A stretch of DNA of 64,000 nucleotides. Source: Aptenodytes patagonicus. Taxonomy: Eukaryota; Chordata; Aves; Sphenisciformes; Spheniscidae. The DNA is taken from positions 3,479,501 through 3,543,500 of the forward strand of contig NC_134962.1 in NCBI RefSeq assembly GCF_965638725.1. Direction: 5' to 3'. The notes below the pieces were generated by a model, which was not told the DNA's origin, made no database searches, and saw only the letters and a program-made list of their open reading frames with translations. The stretch's first letter is position 1. Each line of letters opens with the position of its first letter. Positions 11,101-20,275 of this stretch are shown here, piece after piece. A program made the translations under genes and the position numbers.

Positions 11101-14100
11101 CCTCAAAATTTATAAAGTGTTCCTAAATTTAGCACACGATGAGCAAGAGCCACAAGAGTATGTGCATCATCATTTAGTCCATACCGGGTAATGATGTCTG
11201 TATCTCTGCAAGTCTTTTGCTGCATTCCAGTTGCGCCTGCCTGAGAACTAGATAAGAGAGACAGGTCAGAGATCCAGAATAAAGTTGTCTTCTGGGAGGA
11301 AAAGAAGAAAAAAAAAAAAAAAATCCACTGACTGAATGTTCCCCTGCCGATCGCTCTCCTGTGCCCTGCACCCCCAGCACCCCCAAAACCAGCCAGTTTG
11401 TTACTGCAGTCGTTTCTCTGCATTCCTGAAGACAACTTTAGACTAAGGGAAGTTCACACCATCTCCTTCAACCAAAACGTTTCTTTTTCTAGTCTTATTA
11501 ATCAAGGTCTTCATGTTTTATGCTCACCTTTTATCCCAGTTGGGTTTTCCTACAGAAATGGTCAGAACTAGCTGGAAATCCCCAATAGTAACATGTCATT
11601 TTCTTCTTAACTCAAAGGTTTTAAAACAAGACAAACTAAGCCCTCTCTGTCTGTCTCTCTGAGTCACTATATACCCTAGTCAAGACAGAGATCAGACTTC
11701 AAAATTGTAGAATTCAAGATGCGGAAATATCCCTTAAATTCAGGATTCTCATTCCCTGTAGACATTATTGAAATAATGTTTTCTTCATCTTTGCTTTATG
11801 CTCAAGAGCAGCCTTGCTGACTTAGCATCATGCTGATCTAGACAGTGGACAATAATAGAGCCACATGGTCACATTAGATACTTATTTTATTGGACTTCTG
11901 TTCCAATCATCATCTTCATTATTGCTCATCTCTCCAAGTAACCAAACTTTACATCAAGCCTACCTGAAAACCCCTCCGAGACAGCGGTGACCAATTTGAT
12001 CTTGGCTCCTACAAATAAAAGGCATTTAGTTGGAATCATTTCAGAAACCAAACTTCACTAATAAAATAAAAAAATATATACGAGATGAGAATACCCACAG
12101 CAGTGACTCACATGATCTTTATTAGTTGCCCAGTGACAGGTTTACCTAGTTACAGCTGAATTCACTTGATTTTATTCGTAATTCAAATTGCTATAGAGAA
12201 AAACCTGAGGTGCCACGTCCACCTGACAATTAGGTATCAGGTTCTCCTCGCTACACAGATGTGCTAGATTAATTCCAAATGTAGCATTTAGACAGAAATC
12301 ACAAACAGCAGCTTCATTTCTTCCTCTGAACTTCATGGAAATGCATTTTAACTGAATTACATATATTTTTTTTTTTACAGTGGATTACTTCAATGATAAG
12401 AGATTTTGTTACACTTCACAAGCAACACAGACAGGATTACAGGTCCGATCACTCTCCTCTAGTGACCAACTACAGAAATGACCCCTGAAAGTATAGTCCT
12501 TAATCTTGCTGAGTGCTGAACCATCTTGTCCCAAACCACGAAAGCACTTAAAAAAGTGTTCTGTCAAGGCAGAACCACCAAAATGAACAAAACTGCTCAT
12601 GAACAAGAGGACCCACCCAACGTGATGCACGGTGCAGTTAGAGCCTTCAACGCCAGCTCACAGCAAGAGCAGGGTCTTTGTGAAAGAGGGATAAGATGTG
12701 CAGACTCTTGCAAAATAAGCATTTTAAGAAACTTAGAAGAAAGAAGCAGCAAATCCTCTCCCAAGTTATTTTTTAACTTCATTTGATACTTCCTAACTTC
12801 ATTTGCCCAGAGAAAAATAAAAAACAAAACCACTGTCTAGTGAACACGGATCACTGGTTCATTAATTATTAAGGCAGGAACTGGATTAGATTTTTTTAAC
12901 ACCTCATTGTAATTAAGTTATCCATTCAGCAGCCCTGTTGATTGTTAATAGTTAAAATTTATGAAGCATGCACAGCATTTGGGAGATCAAAGCTTTATCC
13001 ACAGTGGGAGGTCAACAATGCAGAAGTTTTTAAAATTACATTTTAAATATCTATTTACACACCATGATTCCCCCATACTTTGGTGACAGGAATTAAATAA
13101 AGCTCAAGTTGCTTTTTAAATGTAGTAACTTGTGATGACCTAAAATAATGCCTGTCTAGATTGCAACACATTTCTATTTTATACATGACAACATAGACCA
13201 AAATAGGTGGCAGAACTTCCCACAGCCGCACGGCCCATACGGGATTAGAAAATCCAAGCGCTGGTGTCCAGCCCCAGAATCTACCCAGACTGCAGAAATG
13301 CACGCAACTACAAAAAGCTTTGCTGCACAGCTAACATTTGGAAAAAAAAAAATAAGTGGCTGCGAACACAAGACTAAGAGGTACGTTCAGCCAGAATAGA
13401 TCAGTATTATCCAGTTCAAGATGTAAGCAGAGACTGGGGTTTAGCACTTTGAAATTCATCCATGCTTTTGACTATAACTTTTGAACTCCAAGGAAGAAAT
13501 TCTGATACACGTGGAATTAATGAAAATTTTCTTCCCAGTTACAGAAGAATCAATTTCCAGATATTCTTTACAGTTAAGGCTCTAAAATAACATCCTTTAA
13601 CGCAGCCAGGTGGGACAGGCTAACAGTAGACTGGCTCCAATTTTGAAGAAGAACTGGTTTGCTGAAGAGTAAGCGTAGATAGAGAGACAGATGCAACGCA
13701 ATGGTGCAAGGTGCTGCGGGGCTTGTCTAGGGAGAAGGTAGATCCAGGAGAGAGGCATTCTGGGGAGCAGCGTTAAAGAGAGCAAGACGGGGAAGCAAAG
13801 AGAGCAACACTCAGCCCTCCCTCCAAGCAGGTGTTTTTCCTGGGTCTCTATAAACTTCTATTTAAGCCACACAGAAACATAACCTTCCCTTTCTTTCCAG
13901 GTTAGAAAGACAAACTAGAGCGCAAGACTGAAACTCGCACACATAAATCAACCCCCCTTATTTCTCACGACACTGATAGGCAATCTTAAGTGGGTCTCTC
14001 CCTCCAAACCTGCAACGCATCAGTCAGAACATGCATCGCGGTGCAAAGAGCGTGAGGAAAGCAGAGAACAAAGCCAGGAGAGGGTAACACGAACAATATT

Positions 14101-17100
14101 TGGCTGAAAACCAGAAACCAGCTGCAACCCAAAGGGATGAAAGACCAAGCGGATTGTGAACAAGACACAGGAATGAGAAAGACGACAGAATCCCAGAAGA
14201 GTGATCGAAACCTTTTGTTGATGAAGAGTTAGGAGAAGGCAGAACTACAGGGCTTGTTATTAAAACACGGCTCCGAGCAGCGGAACATGAACCCCCACGC
14301 ATTACAGCAGAGGTAACCTTTTTAAAATGAGCACAAACCCCCAAATTTTCAATGCTCGCTCTTAGAAGCTAAAAGCGCCAAAATGCAAAAGAGCTGAAAA
14401 GACACCCCTGCAGGAATTTCAAACCGCAAATATGGGGTATTTGCAGAGACACAAGTGAAATGCAAAGATAAAAGTAGAATTTTAAGTTGGTTTTGAAAGT
14501 GCGTAGTGAAAATAATAATAAAAACCTCTAACCTCAGTATTGAATAAAAACTTCAGACATAAAGTAAACCATCTAGGCTGAGGGGAGAAGAATGAGTATT
14601 AGTGTAATATAAACAGAACTGAACTAGTTTTGCAAACCGATTCGTGCCTTTGGCAGGTTGTAAAGGCATAAACGGATAGCAGAAGATTTACTGTTTCTTT
14701 TTGTACATTCTCACTGCCCTTAAAAATTTTTCAGGCACTGTCAGAGGTGACTACACATTCATCACTGACGGAAGAACTCCTCTTCAAAGATGCAGAACAA
14801 TATTCCAGGGGCCGGTAAGGCAAAGTTCAAGAAGTCCACTCACTGGAGTGAAAAAATGGTCCTTGCTTTTACAGCTGTCACAATCCAGTTGCTCTAAGAA
14901 AAAAAAAAAAAATATCTGAAGAACAAACACATTCAAAAAGAATCATCTGAACGTTCTGGAGGCATTAAAACTCGTGAACAAAACCAGAACTCCAGCCGCG
15001 TACAAAAGAAAATTGACAGCGTGCCCTCAAACAATGCAGAACACTTCAAAGGAAATCCCTGCCTCCTCCTTTAAGTATTACAGCTATTCTGCCTAAAATG
15101 CCCGTGACCTTTCACAGACCTACCTGCACAGCTGAGGCCTAACTACATTCCCCGCAGTGAACTCCGTGAAGGTGCAGACGCGCACGGGCGTAGTGAACTC
15201 CGTGAAGGTGCAGACGCGCACGGGCGTAGTGAACTCCGTGAAGACGCAGACGCGCACGGGCGTAGTGAACTCCGTGAAGGTGCAGACGCGCACGGGCGTA
15301 GTGAACTCCGTGAAGACGCAGACGTGCACGGGCGTAGTGAACTCCGTGAAGACGCAGACGTGCACGGGCGTAGTGAACTCCGTGAAGACGCAGACGCGCA
15401 CGGGCGTAGTGAACTCCGTGAAGGTGCAGACGCGCACGGGCGTAGTGAACTCCGTGAAGGTGCAGACGCGCACGGGCGTGCCCATCCGCTGTGTTTCAGC
15501 CTTGGTTTTGTTTGCGAAGTGCAGAGCGTGTATTTTTGTAGGAAGTCGTGAGTGTTTGGAATACTATGTTGCACAGAATTTCTTTTACTTTTTTTTTAAA
15601 AGGGTTATTTTAATATCTTAATGCTTATTGAAAGATTTGAAGTTTAATAGTAAACTCCTTTAAAAGTGTATTAATTAGAAAGCTTTATCTGCCTATGTAT
15701 ATTCTAAGAATATGGATGAGTCGGTGAAATGAAACTCAAGTGAAGGATTAGTTTCCCTTTCCCCGAAAGGGGAGGAGTTAAGCTGAAGGACCGTACCGCG
15801 TTTTGACTGACCCAGGAAAGACTGAAAAACAGGGACGCAGTTTTGCATTTGCCAAAACCGTGCTGTAGAAGAAATTACTGACGCTCAACGTCAAACTCAA
15901 AAACATTGATGCTAAAGATAGGAACCTCTGATAAGACTAACAAGTTCCTTTAATTTCAAATCAACGTTATTTTAAGGCACTGGAGACAAGCGTTCACGTT
16001 TTGCAGCACTACCTCATTCATTGTAACTGCACACATACCTGCAGTTTTTAAAACATCAGCGGATCTTTTCTGTTTTCAGAGTTGCTTTATAATACGCTCC
16101 CTAGGAAAAACAAACGTGTCTAGAAGAAATAAAAAGTTACAGCTCATTTTTGAAAGTGAGCAGGTGTTTTGTGATGGCTTTTTATTGGCGGCACGAAAGA
16201 GTACAAAAGGCCACCGCACAAAGACGAGGATACCGACAAAAAAAAACTTAAAAGCCAGGAGCTGCTGAAGAACATCAATGTCATAACGTCAGATCCAGCG
16301 GCCACCAGAACGTGGCGAACAGGCGGGTGCCGAACAGAAGACAGACCTCGTATTTATGGGATGAAGTAGCCGGATCGCAGGGAATGGTGGGGGACAAAAA
16401 TATTAAAACCCAGCTCACGGCAGCGTAATAAAACCTAAGGGGTCACAAAGTCACAGCACACCTCTGCCTGCGCCACCCCCCAGCCGATTCCCGAACGGGC
16501 CCTCAGGTCACCTCTCCTCTCTGAAGACCGGCTTCTAGGCGAGGACGAAATTACACGCTGGCGACCGCCGCCAGGACGAAAAACCCCTTTGACCCTCTGT
16601 AAGTACGTCGAGCTGCTCCAGTTCCCGACAGCAAATGAGGATACCAGGGGGAAGGCGCCCAAGTACAAAGGCAGCGCGCGGAGCGGGTGGCCTGGGAAGA
16701 TCCACGCGTGCCCGTCAGTGGCACGCGCCGAAGTACCCGAGACGATCCCGAAGGCTACGGCAACTCTCACCGCACCGACCTCGCTCCTAAATGCCCAACC
16801 GGCTGCCTTTGCAAACGCAGAACGACTGCGGCGAGCGCCCCTCGGCGCGGAGCGGGAGCCGGGGGCGGTTGTGGAGCCCGAGGAGCTCGGGGCAGGCAGG
16901 GGAAGGGGCTTCCTCAGCCCGAACCGCCTCGGAGGGTCTGCTCTGTGCCCCGCTCCCGCCCCGGGGGACCCCCGCGCCCCCCCCGGCACCCACCTGGGCC
17001 TGCCGGGAGCCCCGCGCCCAGCTCGGCACCGGCTGCTCCCCCGCATCCTCCGGCTCCTCCCCGGCTGCCGCCTCCGCTCCCTCCGGCTCGCCTTCTTCTT

Positions 17101-17218
17101 GGTCGCCGCCATCCTCCTCCTCCTCCTCCTCCTCTTCCCAGGTGGAGTCGTACCTCCAGAAGCACGCTTCGTCCTCCGCCTCGTCCTCCTCCGCCCTGAA
17201 GCCGAGCCAGGCCGCCAT
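6844..17218 (-). CDS. OGFR: OGFR, opioid growth factor receptor
   Basis: OGFR binds the opioid growth factor Met-enkephalin and restrains cell proliferation; the family is associated with the nuclear envelope and nucleus and is unrelated to the seven-helix opioid receptors. Seven exons join in phase: 17218-16994, 11247-11185, 10867-10783, 10412-10334, 9868-9802, 9464-9316 and 8194-6844, giving 672 aa. Residues 1-75 are very acidic (eight Glu after the conserved DSTW). The OGFr N-terminal domain covers roughly residues 80-310 and is close to the human protein, for example RNWNAAKDLQRYRHHYP, LFPLREHGMNW, LMLRFYGI, LRITRILKCLGEMG and HFRPRGSFVWGP. The single-exon tail is acidic and carries two basic nuclear-localisation candidates, KESKKRKL (about 417-424) and KRRKV (about 496-500), both shared with human. 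The proline-rich 20-residue repeats of the human tail are absent. A possible extra 45-nt exon at 11964-12008 would add 15 residues. Confidence 0.95.
8474..8560 (-). mobile_element. Old CR1-type LINE remnant in OGFR intron 6
   Basis: The plus strand reads ATATTGGGTCAGACACACAG and then GGTCCATGCAGGCCAGTATC. This resembles the reverse complement of the 3' end of ancient sauropsid CR1 elements (GGTCAGACCAAAGGTCCATC, then CCCAGTATCCTGTC). The copy is short and diverged, and its ends are approximate. Confidence 0.5.
9316..9464 (-). CDS. OGFR: OGFR exon 6
   Basis: The 149-nt exon follows TTTTCAG and ends before GTGAGT at 9315. It encodes AFKRSEEVMQRFTRAYQLML, then RFYGIS and, at the end, ERFQNLN, matching human ERLVRAYELMLGFYGI and KRFQNLN. 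The last two bases form an Arg codon with the first base of exon 7. Confidence 0.94.
9669..9777. repeat. A/C-rich low-complexity patches in OGFR intron 5
   Basis: Two patches of A and C (AAACCAAACCAAACAAAC-like at about 9669-9690 and AAAAACCCCCCAAACAAAAA-like at about 9747-9777) flank ordinary sequence. Such tracts are frequent in bird introns. Confidence 0.5.
9802..9868 (-). CDS. OGFR: OGFR exon 5
   Basis: The 67-nt exon follows CCCTTCAG and ends before GTATTG at 9801. It encodes LFPLREHGMNWRAKPLTCQE and IQ, nearly the same as human in this core segment of the OGFr domain. Confidence 0.93.
10334..10412 (-). CDS. OGFR: OGFR exon 4
   Basis: The 79-nt exon follows CTTTTCAG and ends before GTAAAC at 10333. 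It encodes LCIETLLESWWDNYEVLEEN followed by HSYIQ, the counterpart of the human FIEDILQNWTDNYDLLEDN region. The last two bases complete a Trp codon with exon 5. Confidence 0.92.
10783..10867 (-). CDS. OGFR: OGFR exon 3
   Basis: The 85-nt exon follows a CTCCAG acceptor and ends before GTGAGT at 10782. It encodes DLIESENEEEEEMW and then NLSFYKNEICFLPQ, matching the human NLSFYRNEIRFLPN stretch. It ends one base into a codon. Confidence 0.92.
11185..11247 (-). CDS. OGFR: OGFR exon 2
   Basis: The acceptor TCTTATCTAG ends at 11248 and the GTATGG donor starts at 11184. The 21 codons read FSGRRNW, then NAAKDLQRYRHHYP, and correspond to human SRNWRATRDMCRYRHNYP. Phase is 0 on both sides. Confidence 0.9.
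11964..12008 (-). CDS. OGFR: Candidate OGFR cassette micro-exon (45 nt)
   Basis: Within OGFR intron 1 a 45-nt segment has an acceptor (TTTATTTGTAG, AG at 12010-12009) and a donor (CAG then GTAGGC from 11963). It encodes 15 residues, EPRSNWSPLSRRGFQ, with no stop and begins and ends in phase 0, which is the phase of the surrounding junctions. Human OGFR has an EPR motif and later FQ at the comparable place. Inclusion would not shift the frame. It may be constitutive, alternative or chance. Confidence 0.45.
15157..15480. repeat. 36-bp CpG-rich minisatellite, nine copies
   Basis: Nine head-to-tail 36-bp units begin GTGAACTCCGTGAAG and end GCACGGGCGTA. Units differ at only three positions: GGTGC or GACGC after GTGAA, and CGCG or CGTG after CAGA. 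Writing these variants as A (GGTGC/CGCG), B (GACGC/CGCG) and C (GACGC/CGTG), the order is A A B A C C B A A. Because 36 is a multiple of three, several frames on both strands stay open, which explains repetitive open reading frames here; I do not think they are genes. The array lies in OGFR intron 1. Confidence 0.95.
16994..17218 (-). CDS. OGFR: OGFR exon 1 (acidic N-terminus)
   Basis: The ATG at 17218 opens 75 codons, beginning MAAWLGFRAE, ending SRQAQ and followed by a GTGGGT donor at 16993. The DSTW motif at residues 24-27 matches the human N-terminus, but about 17 more residues precede it here than in human. The frame is open further upstream, so the start rests on the nearest ATG. The base at -3 is C and +4 is G, a moderate context. 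Most of the exon is Glu, Asp and Ala codons, including a GAG run at about 17112-17138. Confidence 0.85.
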
Positions 17219-17299
17219 GGGAGCGCGGCGGGGAGGGGACGGCAAAGGGAAAGCGAAAGGGGCGGCGGGGCCGCCCGCCCAGCACAAAGCCCGAGCACG

Positions 17300-17323
17300 T
17301 GGGGGGGGGGGGGGGGGGGGGAG
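17300..17323. repeat. Poly-G/poly-C homopolymer upstream of OGFR start
   Basis: About 21 consecutive G on the plus strand (17301-17321) directly follow a CACGTG E-box. On the sense strand of OGFR this is a C run about 83 bp before the ATG. Its length may be unreliable because such runs are hard to sequence. Confidence 0.9.
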
Positions 17324-17700
17324 GAAGGGCGGGCACGCCCCGCCCCCTTCCTGCCACGCCGCCCGCCCCCTTCCCGCTCCCCCGTCGCTCCCGCAGCCGG
17401 CCGCCCAGGCGATCGCCGCCGGTTCTCCCGGGATCCTTCCCTTCGGCGCGTCCACCCGAGGGGAGAAAGCGGAGGAAACGTAATTCTGCTCTTCCACATC
17501 CACCCCGGAAACGGGATACGGCAGCAACGGCCGCTTTCCTCCGTCCTTCGGTTCGGCAAGGCTCGCCCGTCTCGCTCCTTCCCGCGGGAGGAGGCCCGAC
17601 TCCCCTCCCAGGAAAGCGAAGGCAGGAACGGCCTTCCCAAGCAGGCAGGACTCGGTGAAAGGGAAGGGAGGAGGGAGCTGCAGCACTCGGGTCGTTCAAA

Positions 17701-20055
17701 GCATTTCCGTTTGCCAAATGCCTAACTCGGCAACCGACACATTCCTAAAAAAATCCGTTACTGCTGGATTGACCGTGAAATCCCAAGGGGACTCTCCCTG
17801 CTTCAAGGATGGTGTTGAGAGGCTGCACCGCTACATGTTAATGCTGATGCATTTCTACTTTAAGCTATAAAAAAACCCCCCATTTCATTGGTATAGCAAA
17901 AAGATTTTTAATAGAACCCCTTGGATGAACAGGATTTACCCACAAGGCCGCGAGACTTGAAAGTTACAAAATCTGCACTTTATGGCCAAGATCCACGTAG
18001 ATCATGACAAAGCAAACAGCGCTTCAAGTTCTGTTGTTTCCTTAAGAATTAAGAGGCATTCATCTTTCAGCACTTAGATGACAGATCTGTAAGTGACATA
18101 CGATTACAACCTCTGCAACTTGGGAGTAGCAACAAATAAATTAATCTGAGTACTTTTCTTAAATGTCAAAACTAAAACCAGGAGCTTCCTCACGTAAGGT
18201 TATAAAAGTTCAATTTCTGCCCACCCAGAAAACCTCCAAGACACCAGTAGCATCTCCCCCTCAAACCAGAGCTCCACGGAGCTCCCCGGCGGGTAGGTTA
18301 CCTTTTGCAAGGCTTGTCACTTGGAGCACAGCACTAAACTCATGGCATTTCACGCCTTCTGGTTCGGAATTTGTTTATGCCTCGCTATTTCAGACCCTAA
18401 ACCAGTGCGATTGCATCTACGCTGCAAAAGCAGTTATAGTGACCATCCTGGCAGAGTTCTGACCTTCTAGAGCTCACCAGTGCGTATGAGAGGGTGAACA
18501 GGTTGAGCTTCCAAAAGGCTGCAACAAAACCCTTCATCTTCTCAACTCAGTACTTTACAGTTGCGTTATGCTAGCTAGAACAGAGAAAATCCTCTAGTGT
18601 GGAAACTTACAGCAACCTGCCTATTGACTTCAGCGGGTCAGGATTTCTCATCAAATATCTGAGAGAAATAACAGGGTAGTAGCTCCTACGATCCAGACGA
18701 AGTAAAAAAACCAAGCCACCAGGTAGGCACTTTTGACCAATTTCACTAAAGACACAAGGTATCTAAACAACTTTCAAAATAAGTTGGACCAAATTTTAAC
18801 CAAGTTACGCAACAATTACCATTTAGCAAAATAAAGACAAGTCAAATTTATTCTTGGTATAAAACAAATGAAGCAAATAAGGCAGACGAGACCTTGGTTA
18901 CGCACCTAGAACAGAAGCAAAAACTAGTAGATTCCTAGTTCCTCACCTTGAAGGCAATACTGATAGATTAAGAAGTAATTCTTCTTTTCATTAACTGATA
19001 GTTAATATGGTGAAACAAATTCAGTAACACTTCAGCCTACTTCATTCACCATTTAACGTGTTTGTTGATTGCGGTCCATCTTTTCACAACACAAAAATAG
19101 TAACTTCTCTCAAATCTCAACATTCTAGCGTATAAAAGATAAGCATTACAATGTCAGTAAGATGATCTTAAGTTGTAGAACAAAATTAACATTTTGGAAT
19201 ACCAATTCCATTAACATCTACTAAAACTGCTTTAAAAAAAATAAATAATGAAGTACAAAACCCACTGTTATATACTACTATAGTACAAACGGATGAAGCA
19301 ACATCTCCAGGTTCATGCACAGCTCAGCTGATCCCTTACAAAACCACGTGACATCACTGGCTATTTTATTTAGGATACTTATTAATTATTGTTCACGGGG
19401 CATTACCATTTTCACTTCACTTATGGTATATAAACTTATAAAGATTGAGAAATGTTACATGACTAAGGGTGAAAGAAGTAAAGGTTCCTCCAGCAAATCG
19501 AGCGAAAGAATACTTCAACTCAGTAGTTACCTGTATTTAAAAGAATTTTAGTTTTACTGAACCAACGAATCCAGACATTTGATACAAACGCTACGTTTGC
19601 AGTAAGTAAAATGGCCAAACAACACTGCCCACAGAGGGTCTGTAATATTCAAAGACAGCAACAAAGCAAAGGCAGAAAAAACGACCCCAAATTTATAGAA
19701 ATAACCTATGCTTCTCACGAACTGAGGCTCTGTGTTTCACTGAGCGCTTGTTTCATGAACTATGCTGACACAGAGTGCGTTACCTGTCCGAAATGCAGCC
19801 ACCGGAATTGTTACATACGCATAAACTCTTAACGCTGCCAGCTTGCTCCCCCAACGCCCTGAGAAGGCAGCCATCGCTCAGCTACTCGGTGCTGACTAGA
19901 AAACACATCAGGAAAGACAGACAAAGTCTTGCATGTATAAAGCCAATGTGCAGATTCTTCAAATACCTGGCTCAGATATCTTTGCCTTTCCCAAAAAGTT
20001 TACGTAGCAACTATCCTGCTACTCGTTTTTACTGTTCCCTCCTCATGTTCCAGAG
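17701..20055. other. OGFR upstream flank and MRGBP 3' flank
   Basis: This stretch lies between the OGFR CpG island and the MRGBP stop codon. It is AT-rich, and the right part probably belongs to the MRGBP 3' UTR. I see no coding exon and no recognised repeat. Confidence 0.5.
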
Positions 20056-20061
20056 TTTATT
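18847..20061 (-). terminator. Candidate MRGBP polyadenylation signals
   Basis: On the minus strand AATAAA occurs at 20061-20056 (only about 24 nt after the stop), 19370-19365 and 18852-18847. The nearest one is unusually close, so the more distant ones may be the main sites. Sequence alone cannot choose among them. Confidence 0.3.
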
Positions 20062-20084
20062 ACTTCTCTCTTTCACAGCTTGCT

Positions 20085-20275
20085 TTATGTTCTGCGTCGT
20101 TTTGCAGCACTTGGACTGGAAGGATTACTGTTTGCATTTAAGACCTTTTCAGTCACTCTGTTGCGCTTCCTCTTATCAGATCCTTCTTTGGACCCAGAAT
20201 CTGATGAAGTTTTCTCTTTCTCTTTGCTGCTCGGCTTTTCAGTTGCTTTTCCTAAACTTCCAGAGGGTGCAAAAA
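20085..20275 (-). CDS. MRGBP: MRGBP exon 5 and stop
   Basis: The exon follows ATTTCAG and encodes [20 protein letters not shown], then [20 protein letters not shown] and [14 protein letters not shown] before the stop at 20085. The tail is basic and fits a nuclear protein. Confidence 0.96.

Larger units (their letters stand above)
11248..16993. other. OGFR intron 1
   Basis: This is the largest OGFR intron (5.7 kb). It holds the candidate 45-nt exon at 11964-12008, a nine-copy 36-bp minisatellite at 15157-15480, and the 3' part of the promoter CpG island near its right end. No other coding exon or transposon was recognised. Confidence 0.75.
16440..17700. promoter_or_regulatory. CpG island at the OGFR promoter
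   Basis: GC and CpG density rise sharply around OGFR exon 1 and its upstream flank. The island contains many GC-box-like stretches, an E-box CACGTG at 17296-17301 about 80 bp upstream of the start codon, and an adjoining G run. No TATA box is evident, as usual for a housekeeping CpG-island promoter. Confidence 0.8.

Noticed and set aside
15120-15621. Long repetitive open frames on both strands across the 36-bp tandem array
   Set aside because: The unit length is a multiple of three, so frames stay open automatically. The array lies within an OGFR intron, and no known repeat protein matches.
16435-17725. Several open frames of 170-400 codons on both strands around OGFR exon 1
   Set aside because: They are a by-product of very GC-rich sequence with few stop codons. 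Only the frame starting at 17218 matches a known protein and splices properly.
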